Assembly (NCBI GenBank): GCA_003550325.1
Contig: QKWP01000026.1
Span: 706,655 to 770,654, forward strand
From: Gigaspora rosea
Taxonomy: Eukaryota > Glomeromycota > Glomeromycetes > Diversisporales > Gigasporaceae
Reading direction: 5' to 3'
DNA length: 64,000 nt
In this document: positions 22,191 through 33,012 of the stretch, piece after piece
Layout of the letters: each line of letters begins with the position of its first letter
Numbering within the stretch: position 1 is the first letter of the stretch
Translations under genes and position numbers: made by a program
The notes under the pieces: model-generated
Told to the model about the DNA's origin: nothing
Database searches by the model: none
What the model saw: only the letters and a program-made list of their open reading frames with translations

Positions 22191-23234
22191 ATGATTAGTC
22201 AACTGATTTATGTGAATAATATATATTTGATACCAAAATTATGTTATATTTTACAAGTATCAAATCTAAGCAAGACGGCACTGCAAAAAATACAGCAACC
22301 GTACCTTCAATTAGTCAAAAACAAAATAGGAATGGCGAGAACAGCTGGAAATTATATCATATCCCACAGAGGAATGATGGGATGTAAATTGTTGGAGCAG
22401 GAGTTGTGTATTAAGCAGATTTCGGCATTGCAAAATCGGCTGAACAATGATGGGATAGTGTTGAAGCTAGCACACATTAGAATAAAGCAAGGTTTGCTTA
22501 ATGCGGGTTTAGTAGATATGGAGTGGAAGAGTGAGGAAGATAAGGAGCTCCAACAGTTATGGAAAGGCAATCTAGCATGCCGAGTGTTGGTCAAAGCGAG
22601 AGAGTTAAAAGTCAGTTTTGGTTTTGATGAAAATTGGTGGGGTATATATGGAGGAAAATATCCGATCAGAAATTTGCTCCAGGAAGAAAAGGGAAGTAGG
22701 AATTTGATAAGTGGACTACAGGATACGGGTATATTCTTTGTAGAGCAGTTGCTAGACCAGAGTGGTAAAAACATGTTAACGTGGCAACAAGTTATGTTGG
22801 CAAGAGATAGAGTCCGAAGAGGGAAAAGGCCCAAATGGTTTACAGTAGTTGAAAGTAAACTTTTGCAAAACAAAGATAGAAGAACGGTTAAAGAGGAATG
22901 GATAGGAGACGCAAACAGTATGTACACACTAAAGATGTCAAAAAAAGAAGTGTCACATGATAACAGAAAGAAGGAGTGGATCTTGCTTAGAGGAAAAGAG
23001 AACGAGCCGGTAGTAAAGAGAATCATAGAAAAAAGGAAGTGTAAGGTCTTAACAGAAAATTGGAGAATGGTAGAAGACACAAACTCTCTTGGAAAAAGTC
23101 CTGGTAAAAGTTTACAGTATTTGGAAAGGCAAGAAGAAAGTGGAAGCTCTGAGAGTGCAAAATGGTTAACGAAGTCTAGGATTTTATCATGCTTACCAAG
23201 GCCAGTAGTTAAAGTAGGGAGCGTGTATGTCTGA
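22191..23234 (+). pseudogene. LINE ORF2: thumb and connector region
   Basis: A long open stretch of 347 codons begins MISQLIYVNNIYLIPKL and continues the reverse transcriptase thumb, followed by a helical connector without a recognised domain. The pattern YLIPKLCYILQ resembles the post-RT segment of fungal LINEs. It ends with a frameshift at about 23,230 just before the RNase H part. This is the longest uninterrupted piece of the element. Confidence 0.6.
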
Positions 23235-23245
23235 TACCAACAGAT

Positions 23246-23908
23246 ATGTTAGAAGAAATGGTACGTCCAGAAGCGCCAATATCAAAAGAGAAAGAACATA
23301 TTGCAGAAGACGTGGTGATAGAAGATATTGATGTAGGGATGATTAGGCAGCAAAAGGTGGGACGAGAAATGGAAAAAACACTTGAACAACAGCTAAAAAG
23401 TAATAGAGAACGAGATAGTAATGTAGTAGTTTTTTATACAGATGGGTCGTTAAGGTCTGTAGAAGGTGAAAATAAAATAGGAGCTGGTTGGGTTCAGGTG
23501 GATAATGAAGGGAAGTTATGCTTAACAAAAGGCATGTGTAGAGAAGAAGCATGGCCGTCTTAAACCAAGCCAGAATTGGTAGCAATTTGGTTAGCTTTGT
23601 TGACAGTGCCTAGTAATAGAAAAGTAGTAATTAGAACAGATAGTTTAGGAGCAATAGCAGGTCTGAGCAGAAATTTGAAACTTCGTGAAGGAAAAAAATA
23701 GATGAAAGAAAAGTATTTTGATTGGTTAATCAAAATCAAAGATATGGTAAAGACGAAAGGTATAGAGCTACAGCTAGAGAAAATAAAGAGTCATAGCAAA
23801 GATAGGTGGAATGACAAGGCAGACGCTTTAGCAAAAGCAGGAATGGAAAGAGGAACAAGTATAGAGACACTAGAATACAATCAGTGGATTAAATGTTCTT
23901 TACGATAG
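23246..23908 (+). pseudogene. LINE ORF2: RNase H domain
   Basis: One frame with two stops (23,562 and 23,699) contains the four acidic landmarks of type I RNase H: FYTDGSL (Asp), KPELVAIW (Glu), IRTDSLGAI (Asp) and RWNDKADALAKAG (Asp). The role is to remove RNA from the RNA-DNA hybrid during insertion. A C-terminal RNase H is typical of I- and Tad-type LINEs. All catalytic residues are visible; the two nonsense codons inactivate it. Confidence 0.8.
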
Positions 23909-24796
23909 AAGCATTATAGGGTTGAGTTAGGAACAAGAGCATTTCTAAAGAAAGTTTTTGACGCCAAAGATAGCGCGAGATGGCGCGAATCGAAGGTAGT
24001 TCAAGACTTCGAACAAGAAGGAAGTGAGGAAAAATATAATTGGCATTTATTTTGGTCAACTCTAAAAGGTTTTACGGGCATTAGATGCACAACCCTGAAG
24101 AAAAGCAAAAAATTGGTGTTCTGGTACAAGGTGTTTTTTAATAAGTTGCCAGTACTAGAGGTGTTAAAAGAAAGAAGACCCGATATCTATATATCATCCA
24201 ACTGTATTGCATGTATGAAAGAAGTGCTGGAGACTTTAGAGCACTTGGTGGAGTGTGATGCATACAGTTTTTTGTGGCATAATATTGAAGTGGTAGCAAC
24301 AGAAGCAGTATGGCAGAAGCTATCAGAGAAAACAAAGAAGCGATTAAGTCTGTATGATTTTAGAGAAATTCTACTACCAGCTACAGAAAATGAACGTAAC
24401 GAGATGCGTATAGGTTATATAAAGGGTTTGTGTACAGCAAAAGTTAGTGGAGCTCTACGAGAATATATGGCAACAAAAAAAGAGTAGAACAACTGTTTTA
24501 GAAGCTTCGTTTGCATATGGAGAAATAGTTTTTTTGACTTCATATGGTCAGAGCGTTGTAAAATGCTTTCAATATGGGAAAAAGGAGAAGGTATTAGCCC
24601 AAAGATCAAGAGAAAGAAACCTGATAATGGAAATGGACGGAAAAGATCACGTGACTCATCGAATGAAAGCGAAACGGTTCAGATGGAAGAGTCAAGACCT
24701 AGAGGAAATAAGGAAATGAATATTGAAAAGAGGTGGGAAACCATGATCGAGGACTTTATAAAGAATGGAAATTATCCATTCTGGTTTGGCCTGTGA
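23909..24796 (+). pseudogene. LINE ORF2: C-terminal zinc finger and tail
   Basis: The same frame continues after a TAG at 23,906. A C-x2-C-x9-H-x3-C pattern, CIACMKEVLETLEHLVEC (about 24,206-24,262), matches the reverse transcriptase-associated zinc finger of many LINEs. After another TAG (24,485) a basic tail with SPKIKRKKPDNGNGRKRSRD follows, ending at 24,796. The tail probably binds nucleic acid. Confidence 0.7.
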
Positions 24797-24994
24797 CAGG
24801 GCTGACAAAGTTGTCTGTCTCATCAGTGAGGCAGTGCGACAGGTCGCACCAAGGTGCTCATGAAGTATTCGGGTGATGCCGGACCTGCTATAAGATAGAT
24901 AGATAGAATAAATATAAATAATTAATTTAGTTATATTATGTATCAAGTATCTATTTAATAAAGGTACCGACGAGACTGTCAAAGGTTAAAAAAA
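24797..24994 (+). other. LINE 3' UTR and A tail
   Basis: It contains GGTCGCACC and 'ggtgctcatgaag' shared with the retroposon at 3.57 kb, a short GATA run (about 24,893-24,906), AATAAA near 24,958, and the A tail starting about 24,988. Confidence 0.7.
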
Positions 24995-25729
24995 AAAATT
25001 ACACAAAAGTTGACCGATCTTGGGACCCTGTAATTAGATTTTAACGATTTTGGGCTTGTTAGAATCATCTTAGCAAGACGAACATTTTGGTAGTTAAATC
25101 ATATAAATTGGTCTAGTAGAACAATAGTTATTAATAATTTTATTATTTTATACTTTGGCCAGAATTATAAAAATTTGTAATTATAACCTGATATTTTCGG
25201 GACCCCACCTACTCACTAAAAAATCACATAATTTCTGGAAGTCCCCTAGCTGTTAATTTATAAAAAAAGGCGAGTTTTTATTGGTGCAACATGAAAATAG
25301 CCCAAGGTTCCACAAAATTGCAAAAATCTGGCCCGCATTATGTTAAGGCCTTAAAAAATTAGGTAAGGGTTGGCCCGAATTATGAAATTAGGGTTAGGGT
25401 TGGCCCGCATTATAAAATTATGTTAGCAGGATTACCAAAACAAGATTTGTATAATGTTACATGACATTAATGGCGCGAATAACTGTTAATTTACAAAAAA
25501 AGGCGAGTTTTTATTGGTGCAACTTATATTACCATGGTGCAAATAGAAAAGGTTAATTGATGATCTAATGTTACACAAAATTCATGGTGCAAATAGCAAA
25601 AACCATGGTGTAAATAGCAGTACCCTATATTTATTATCAAAATTTTCTAATTTAAATCCTAATATTATAGAATAATGCCCGTATGCAAATGTCCTCTTTA
25701 TGTGATACAATTGGACGATCTTGCATATA

Positions 25730-26692
25730 CAGTCAGACCTCCCTATAGTCACACCCATATAGTCACACCTCTATTTAAGCACCCGATTTTGCGTGACGGA
25801 CTCAAACATAGTAAAAAAACCTCATTATAGTCACAAATCGCTTATAATCACTATCACCATGAAAATTTGATTTTCAACAATTTTATTAATAAAAAACCCT
25901 CATTATAGTCACCAATTTTTAAATAAATATGGATTATATAATCTGATTGGCAATTTCCATATTCACGTATATTTAAAATTATCTATGAGAGTGATCCTAT
26001 AGGCAAAATGTGGAGTGCTTCCATCTAAAACTTTTTCCCTACTAAGTTAACGATACATGTCCACTAATTGAAAGTTGTAGAGCTCGTCGAGTCGAATCTA
26101 ACGGTGGTTAGATCATCCAAATCGGCCCAGTGAATGGCGAGTTATCGTTGAAAAACGATTGGCCGACTAATAAAAATCCGTGACGGAGATTACATATGAA
26201 AATCACTATAGGCGAAATGTGGAGTGCTTCCATCTAAAACTTTTTTCTTACTAAGTTAACGATACATGCCCACTAATTGAAATTGTAGAGCTCGTCGAGG
26301 CGCATCTAACGGTGGTTAGATCATCCAAATTGACCCAGTGGATGGCGAGATAACGTCGAAAAACGATTGGCCGACTATATAAAATCTCTTATGTAAACAA
26401 ATATTGTTTACATAGAGATTTTATATAGTCGGCCAATCGTTTTCGACGTTATCTCGCCATCCACTGGGTCAATTTGGATGATCTAACCACCGTTAGAACC
26501 GTCTCGACGAGCTCTACAACTTTCAATTAGTGGGCATGTATCGTTAACTTAGTAGAAAAAAAGTTTTAGATGGGAGCACGCCACATTTCGCCTATAGATG
26601 ACCATAATGCGGTATTTTATTTATAGTCACACCTCTTTACAATCACCAAAATAGGGTGCGACGGACTTGGTGATTATAGAGAGGGACGACTG
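25730..26692. mobile_element. pogo/Tigger-like non-autonomous element, 963 bp
   Basis: The ends CAGTCAGACCTCCCTATAGTC and the complement of the right end, CAGTCGTCCCTCTCTATAATC, are flanked by TA (25,728-25,729; 26,693-26,694). A block of about 170 bp ('aaacttttt.ctactaagttaacgatacatg', 'gagctcgtcga', 'atctaacggtggttagatcatccaaat') occurs twice forward (about 26,000-26,165 and 26,215-26,390). It occurs once inverted (26,400-26,600), giving a long palindrome centred near 26,398. No transposase. Confidence 0.75.
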
Positions 26693-26879
26693 TATGTACA
26701 TAGCCTCCTGAAATTTATCTTTATAAGGATTATGATCATCGTTACAAAATAGGGTCATCATAATTACGTAATTCATATGGAATTGATCATTTGCATAATG
26801 CAGTAATGTCGAATATATTCGTAATTTGTTTACTATGAATTAATGATCAGTTGTCTCAATTTTTTTTTTAAAAAAATCA

Positions 26880-28245
26880 ACTTATCTTTCATAGTGAAAA
26901 TTTAGAACATGATAGTTCAAGACTAGCAAGATAGTTAGTAGCACAGTAGTATTTTTTTCCTTTACCCTTTTTTTTTAATACTTACTAATTTTTTATGCGA
27001 TAACAAATATAGCATGATAGTTTGGGACGTAGCAAAATAGTTAGGTAGGACAGTAGTATTTTTTTTATATACAACACTAACATTTTTTTTCTTTAGTGTG
27101 ATAACAAATGTAGTATGATAGTAGAAGTATGATAGTTTGGGCATTTGTGTTAGTGATACGGTAATATTTTTTTATTTTTTATTATTTTTTTAATATATAT
27201 ATAGAGTGCTAACGATTTTTTTTTCTTTAGAACAGAACATAGCACAATAATGAACATACAATAGTAAATGCATGATAGTTCAGGACATAGCGAGATAGTT
27301 AGTAGTACAGCAGTATTTTTTTTTTATACTGTATTAATATTTCTTTTTTCTTTAAAACGGAGCATAGTGCAATGATGAACGTAACATGATAAAAAAAAAA
27401 AAGATAGTTCAGAATGTAACAAGATAGTTAGTAGCACATAATAGTTTTTTTTTATATGTATTTGCAGTACTAACGTTTCTATTTTTCTTTAGAACAAACG
27501 TAGCGCAATAACAAATGTAGCATGATAGTAGAAGCATGATTCTGTAATTCAAAATGTTAGTAGTGTGATAATATTATATATATATATATATACAGTACTA
27601 ACATTTCTTTTTTTCTTTAGAACAAACGTAGCGCAATAACAAATGTAGCATGATAGTAGAAGCATGATTCTGTAATTCAAAATGTTAGTAGTGTGATAAT
27701 ATTATATATATATATATATACAGTACTAACATTTCTTTTTTTCTTTATAGCAGAACATAGCGCAATAACGAATGTACAATAGTAGAAGTATGATAGTTCG
27801 GAACATAACAAGATAGTTAGTATGATAACATAGTAGTATTTTTTTTTTAATACAGTACTAACATTTCGCAAGATAACTAACGTCATAGCACAATAGTAGA
27901 GGCATGATAGTTCAGGATGTTAGTAACACAGTAAAATTTTTGTTTTTTTTTATGTACAGTACTAATGTTTCCTTTTTTCTTTAGAATGGAACGTAACGTA
28001 ACGTGGTAATGAACGTAGCACAGTAGTTAGTATTGGCATGCATGATAGTTCAAGAACATTAGTAACACAATAGTGGTTTTTCCTTTTTTTTTTTATGCAG
28101 TACTAACATTTTGCACGATAACGAACATAGCATAATAGTAAAAGCATGATAGTTCGGGACGTGGCAGTAACACAGTAGTTAATATGGGCATGCATAATAG
28201 CATGGGGTGTAGCATAATAGTATGAGATTTAGCAGACATAGCGAA
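26880..28245. repeat. Minisatellite of about 110-160-bp units
   Basis: About ten units repeat the order 'gcatgatagttcgggacgtagcaagatagttagtag', 'cacagtagtattttttt', 'tacagtactaacatttcttttttctttag', 'aacgtagcgcaataacaaatgtag'. Two adjacent units near 27,480-27,730 are almost identical and include (TA)n. Copies vary in T-run length. Reading frames on the minus strand here are by-products. Confidence 0.8.
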
Positions 28246-28269
28246 ATTTTAAAACATCGAGTTTCGTTC

Positions 28270-28330
28270 ATTATAGGCCCTTTGTATCCTTGAAAAGGGC
28301 GCCAGCAGCGCCCTATTTAATCCTTGTATA
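28270..28330. repeat. GC-rich hairpin beside the minisatellite
   Basis: AGGGCGC-CAGCA-GCGCCCT forms a perfect 7-bp stem (about 28,297-28,315), unusually GC-rich for this window. Confidence 0.45.
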
Positions 28331-28560
28331 AATATAAAATCAGATTATATTTCATAACAGTTCTGAGATATATTTATTATTGAAATTTCTTTAATTCAAA
28401 TATGAATACAAAATTGGATTATCATATGGTTTTTCCAGAGTAGATTTTATTATTAAAATTTTCTAATTCAGATACAAAATTGTTACTGAATAATTTTTGT
28501 AACAAAAATTTATACAATATTTTAAGATCTTTAATTAGAATATCAGAAAATAATGAATAA

Positions 28561-29069
28561 AAATTTTATAGGGATCTGACCCGCCCGGGTCATTATTATC
28601 TAACCCAGGTCGGGTCTCTAGGCATAGCATACGATCATGCACAAACTTTAAATGACCCACCGATCGTAAATGACTCGGACCGCTTCACAAAAGACTCAGG
28701 TCGTTCCAAATGACCTGAGTCATTTTGTCATGAGTCTTTTTAAAATGATCCAGAATATAAATGGCCGTAATGTCAAGTCATTCTGAAGTCATTTCACGTC
28801 ATTTGAAAATAGGAAAATAACCAGATCATTTACTAGCTGTATCGATGGCAACAGTGTATAAGCTTTTAGGTCAGATTAATGATCAAATATAACACTGTTA
28901 CATCCGTTCCTGGTTTAGCGAAACTACGTTGCACAGCTAGCTTATTAATTTATTGGTGATCACTACAGCATTATTGTCACTGTATTATTTATAGTACGTA
29001 GTACACGTGCAATTTCTAGTTTGGATAAATACGTGTCTATTACCATTTACTTAGACACATTTAAACCAA
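28561..29069 (+). promoter_or_regulatory. Conserved upstream region of TLDc copy 1
   Basis: The same order of phrases precedes copy 2 (40,630-41,169) and copy 3 (50,860-51,440). These are 'taacccaggtcgggt', 'taggcatagcata', a cluster of inverted AATGAC/GTCATT words, 'ttcctggtttagcgaaactacgttgcacagct', and 'ggataaatacgtgtctattaccattta' just before the ATG. A palindrome AATGACCTGAGTCATT at about 28,710 includes TGAGTCA, the Gcn4/AP-1 core; copy 3 keeps it, copy 2 does not. A promoter role is inference from conservation and position. Confidence 0.5.
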
Positions 29070-30606
29070 ATGACAACCAAGTTTTTCGAAAAAATTTCAA
29101 ACAATTATCTTGAACTTCTTGAAGATAAAGAAGATTTTAATGTAAATATTAAAATTGGAGAATCCCCAAATATCAAAATATTTCAAGCGCATTCAGCTAT
29201 TTTGAAACATCGATCTTTGTATTTTCGTAATGAATTAAAAACAGCTGGCAAAGATGGAAATAATATTAAACGATTAATTTAAAAAATATTTCTATTCAAC
29301 AATTTGAAATGGTTACCAAGTAGGTTATGAATTTCTTCAATCGAATATATAATGTATATGAAATCACTAACATTATTTGATAAAATTCAAATAAAGATAT
29401 ATTTACGGAAGAATAGCATTATTAGAAAATATTGAAGCAACGTTTATTTTTGAATTAATGCTTGTCGCGCATGAACTGATTCTTGAAGAGTTAGCTGTAT
29501 ATCTTGAAATTCTTTTAATTGAATCAAATGCTTATTGGCTTCGTTTACATTTTACTCGCATTTATCAAGAAATTTTCAAAAATAATAAACTTTTAAACTT
29601 ACAAAAATGGTGTAACGATATCGTAGTAAAATATCCGAATAAAGTTTTTGAATCCGAAGATTTCACATCTATTCGAGAAAATGCAATAGTTTCGTTGATT
29701 GAACGAGATGATTTACAAATGGAAGAAGTTAAGATTTGGAAATATATTATCAAATGAGGTATTGCTCAGAATCCTGGTTTATCGACCAATCCTGAGAACT
29801 GGTCTAATGAAAATATTTTATCATTAAAAACTACTTTAAAAAATTGTTTACCTCTTATCCGTTATTTTCAAATTTCTGATGGAGATATTTATGAACATAT
29901 TCAACCATATAAGAAAATCCTTGAAAAAAATATTTGGAAAGATTTAATCAAAAGACATATGGCACCAAATCTACCAGTATCATCAGTGATTCTTCCACCT
30001 CGTGTGATTTTAGCAACAGAATTGCCTCAAAGATCAACAGAACCATTTTCAAATGTAATTACCGAAACACATTCAGCAGAAATTGCTTCATGGATTGATA
30101 AAAATGACAATATGTATTCTATATCAAATAATCCATATGAATTTAGATTACTTTTTCGTGGAAGTAGAGATGGTTTTACTCGTGAATCTTTTTGGAATTT
30201 ATGCAATAGGCAAAAGGATCTAGTCGTTGTCATAAAAGTTAAAGACACTGATGAAATTCTTGGCGGATATAATCCCATTGGATGGGATAAATCAGTCGGA
30301 GGCAGTGAAAAGTGCGAAGAATGCTTTACTTTTTCGTTGAAGAATGGCACTGTCCAAAATTCCATTTTAAGTCGTGTAAAAAATTTAAAAGCTGCAATTA
30401 TTAGTAATACGAATTATGGGCCAATGTTTTGTAATTGTCTTTATATGTATCATGTCAATTATAACAATAGGTGTTTTTGCTACAAGAACGATTCCAATAT
30501 GCATTACGAAAAACCAATTAGAAAGGAATCTACGTATAATGGTTATTATTCATAATTTTTGGTAGAGGAATATGAAATGTTCCAAATTCATAAAAACGCT
30601 ACATAA
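29070..30606 (+). pseudogene. BTB-BACK-TLDc protein, copy 1 (broken)
   Basis: Exon 1 (29,070-29,319) encodes the BTB fold (FFEKISNNYLELLEDKEDFN, then HSAILKHRSLYFRNEL). It has lost one base near 29,270, shifting the frame. An intron (29,320-29,396; GTAGGT...AAAG) precedes exon 2. Exon 2 begins with a BACK-like helical segment, then an in-frame TGA at 29,755, then the linker. The TLDc domain follows from about 30,060 (HSAEIASWIDKND, FRLLFRGSRDGFTRESFWN, VVVIKVKDTDEILGGYNPI). A TAA at 30,553 cuts the last residues; homology runs to 30,606. BTB domains recruit partners such as Cul3; TLDc domains are linked to oxidative-stress resistance and V-ATPase binding. This combination is hugely expanded in Rhizophagus. 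Exact role unknown. Confidence 0.85.
29320..29396 (+). other. Intron of TLDc copy 1
   Basis: 77 bp, GTAGGTTATG to AATAAAG. Position and ends match copies 2 and 3. Joining puts Lys-Tyr-Ile-Tyr-Gly at the junction. Confidence 0.75.
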
Positions 30607-31176
30607 ACTTTTATTGCTAAATAGTTTACATTTTTATTTAATAAATAATATTCATGAAATTGATTTAAATAATAGTTTATATACGAAGTTTTTATTTTGT
30701 TTTGTTGTTTTTCTTATTATTATGATTAACCGAACTTTAATTTTTATATATAATTACTGCAGATATCATATTTTTTAATTGAATAATGCAATTTTCAGTC
30801 ATACTTGAAGTGTATATTTATGTAAATACAATCGATTAATCAATTTGATCTTATTTTGTAGTTTTTAAACAATCCAAAAGATAGGCGAATATACCGTAAA
30901 TCAAATGATAGAAGAATATGTTATTTGTCGTTTTTCATTTACGTCGATTAATAATTGACACCGGTCATCTCTCAGTTTCCACCGATTGATAAAAGAAGAG
31001 CCGTTTATTACGTAATTTTTTTAGGAAGGGGGAGGATCAGCAATTTATCACGTCATATATTGAATAAATGTCTTATTGACTGCTGATTTTATCTCCTTCT
31101 AATCAAAAGAATTACGTATATAAACGACACACCTATAAATGGCTTTGGCTACCTTCAATCAATAATTTCGAATAAA

Positions 31177-31208
<32 letters not shown>

Positions 31209-31900
31209 ATGATTATCAATTACTTAAACTTTAATGCCAAAGTTCCTTCGGCTCATTCTACACCAATTTTATATATAACTTAACAGCCATATTTCACAAC
31301 GCTCTTTATACATATCTTCTTAATAAGTATTTGTAATTCGCAAAAAGCGTAATTTCGTAGTTCTGGATAAGAGTGATAATTGTGCTTTTTGTTTTTTTTT
31401 TTAAAAGTTATTCATAACTCTTAAATAAATGGAACAGATTTGATGCAACTAGACGATTTGCGTCGTAGTTTGAATGCAAAGTCTTTAATTTATTTTATAT
31501 TGATTAAAATAAATCCACGCTTTAAACCTCATATACGTGTATGGTTGTTAAATTTAATGATTAATATATTAATGAATTAATATTATGTTTTTTTTGTTTA
31601 TTTTTTTAAAGATTGTAACGCTTTTGTTATTATGATATTATTATTATATACGAAATTAAAATTATTTACCGACACATTTATTTAATTTTATTAACAAATA
31701 ATTAAGTAGAAAGTTCAACTTTCTACTGTATAATTCATTTGCGTAGTAATTTTTAAGAAATATCAAGTTTAAAAGGTTAGTTTTCTCATTTTTAATTTGT
31801 TGGTAGTATGAGAATCCAGATTTTTAACTTATTAATTATATTGTGTTATGAATATGAAGTTTATAATTTGTTTATTTTCTATTTATTTCTTATTTTTATC
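30607..31900. repeat. 3' flank of TLDc module, unit 1
   Basis: Non-coding. It aligns with 52,977-54,360 and, from about 31,120, with 43,124-43,960 and parts of 46,120-46,560. It contains an (AAAAT)n tract (31,172-31,208). The reading frame at 30,572-30,778 reflects T-rich sequence, its start overlapping the TLDc tail. Confidence 0.7.
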
Positions 31901-32120
31901 GGTTTCATCGTTTGCCTTTCTAAAAAAAATTTTTTCGATAAAAGACAAAACCTAGACAGAACTTATAGATTTCATTAACAACAACATTAGCAGTTATATT
32001 AGACATTCTAAGAATAATTCATCTGAAGATAACTCGTTACAGTAAAATTTTTAATATTCATTTCCAGTTTTTCCTCCTGCACTTATATATGATTATTAAC
32101 ACTGTCTTAGCAAAGTGTCT
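31900..32120 (-). pseudogene. Relic of the conserved LEGKPG block
   Basis: On the minus strand this is a strongly decayed version of the block that is open at 42,002-42,205, 43,968-44,153 and 46,562-46,792. Matching phrases are 'tttgcctttctaaaaa', 'attttttcgataaaag', 'ttagacattct' and 'ttaacactgtcttagcaaagtg'. Confidence 0.6.
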
Positions 32121-32420
32121 TTATATTCAGTCAACATAAATTCATAGTATAATATCAAGCTTAAACTCATAACTTATAGGTGCGTGACATATATATTTCT
32201 ATAATAAGGGGACTATTTTGTGTGTTTTACAACACTTCAATCTCGTATGGCAAGAAGAAACTCATTATGAATAACTAGTTGATATAAGACTGAAATAAAA
32301 TGTCGTACTTGCGGTTTACTAAAGACTTGTATCTCTATTGTAGATTTTACAGATTTGACTTTTGCAATTCGTACGTACGTAAGTACAGTACGTTCGTATA
32401 TATGTAAGTGCATACAATAT
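32121..32420. other. Fusion of MIR 3' flank to MIR upstream region
   Basis: Up to about 32,247 the sequence is MIR 3' flank ('atcaagcttaaactcat', 'acaacacttcaatctcgt'). From about 32,250 it is the region upstream of a MIR start ('actagttgatataagactgaaata', 'ttactaaagacttgtat', (CGTA)n). The MIR gene expected between them has been deleted. Confidence 0.7.
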
Positions 32421-32534
32421 TAATTTCTGCTGAATAACTATCATTATAGTTACTAGCACAATTCTTGTTTTGTACCGTTCAAAAAGATATATTATCAGGT
32501 CGAATCTCCAGGCAAAAAAGTCTTAACAATCTTA

Positions 32535-32664
32535 AAAATGCAATTGCCAATTACGAAAAAGCAAATATGAATTAGACATTAAACTCTTTGGCCAGGCCAC
32601 ATATTATATCAATTTAAGGGGAATGATATTTGTCCGTATTCAAGATATGGTTAAAGAGAATAGG
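32535..32664 (+). other. Coding-like fragment of unknown family
   Basis: Two overlapping frames read protein-like: NNLKNAIANYEKAN (about 32,529-32,570), then ELDIKLFGQATYYINLRGM (about 32,566-32,622) and VRIQDMVKENR before a stop near 32,664. No partner exons found. It may be the remains of an exon; the family is not recognised. Confidence 0.25.
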
Positions 32665-32794
32665 TAACTTCTCAATAATTTAAGCGCGGACACCATCAAT
32701 ACAACGGACACCACCATTAATAATATATTTTTTTATGTGTTCAGAAAAACAAAATAGATCGCGTATACAGTTTATGTTTAATAAATGTAATGCT

Positions 32795-33012
32795 TTTTAT
32801 ACGGCATTTTCTATTTGTTGGATTTTGCATTTACCCGGCATTTGAAATTTTATGATTTTTATGCACGTGAGTTACACACGTTATCCGAAATATTTTAAAT
32901 CCGTAATATATCCGGACAACGTGTGTAACTCACGTGCATAAAAATTTAAAGTCTCAAACGCCGGTCAACAATTGGTATGCAAAACCAATAAATATAAATG
33001 CCGTATAATCCA
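32795..33012. mobile_element. Foldback MITE of about 218 bp
   Basis: The whole segment is one imperfect palindrome. It starts TTATACGGCATTT and ends with the complement AAATGCCGTATAA. Near the centre lies a perfect arm TTTTTATGCACGTGAGTTAC mirrored by its complement, around 'atccgaaatattttaaatccgtaatatatccgga'. Confidence 0.7.

Larger units (their letters stand above)
15839..24994 (+). mobile_element. Complete but decayed LINE (Tad/I-like)
   Basis: A 16-bp target duplication (aaaattacacaaaagt) flanks the insert at 15,823-15,838 and 24,995-25,010. The order is 5' UTR (about 15,839-16,360), ORF1, ORF2 (endonuclease, reverse transcriptase, RNase H, zinc finger), 3' UTR with a short GATA run and AATAAA (about 24,958), and an A tail. 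A 1,608-bp tandem duplication inflates its length; without it the element is about 7.5 kb. APE endonuclease plus C-terminal RNase H fits the Tad/I groups of fungal LINEs. Many frameshifts and stops make it non-autonomous. The long target duplication is still perfect. Confidence 0.85.
15141..25246. mobile_element. Foldback element, nested, TA target duplication
   Basis: The ends AGGGGGCTTCCAGAAATTA and the complement of GGAAGTCCCC are flanked by TA (15,139-15,140; 25,247-25,248). A motif of about 120 bp ('ctattg.tctactgg.cc', 'ttaactaccaa.atgtt', 'tctaacaagcccaaaat') occurs forward at about 15,290-15,410 and 15,465-15,590. It occurs inverted at about 15,640-15,770 and 25,010-25,140. 15,425-15,820 is itself a near-perfect palindrome of about 400 bp. 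No protein is encoded. The LINE at 15,839 landed in its right arm. Confidence 0.7.
14758..25625. mobile_element. Outer inverted-repeat element with 8-bp target duplication
   Basis: The ends GGGTACTGCTATTTACACC and its complement (25,607-25,625) are flanked by an identical 8-bp TATATTTA (14,750-14,757 and 25,626-25,633). The arms also share 'accatggtttttgctattt' and 'caaccttttctatttgcacc'. Inside both arms a segment of about 240 bp ('aaaaggcgagtttttattggtgcaac' through 'catgacattaat') is repeated in direct orientation (14,895-15,140 and 25,249-25,490). The native element is only about 0.8 kb; most of its present length is the nested elements at 15,141-25,246. Confidence 0.75.

Noticed and set aside
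22352-23080. 242-codon minus-strand frame in the LINE
   Set aside because: Lies exactly opposite the longest intact ORF2 piece, Ser/Leu/Phe-rich, no domain.
26880-28245. Regular repeats that could suggest a CRISPR array
   Set aside because: Units are contiguous tandem repeats without unique spacers, in a eukaryotic window.
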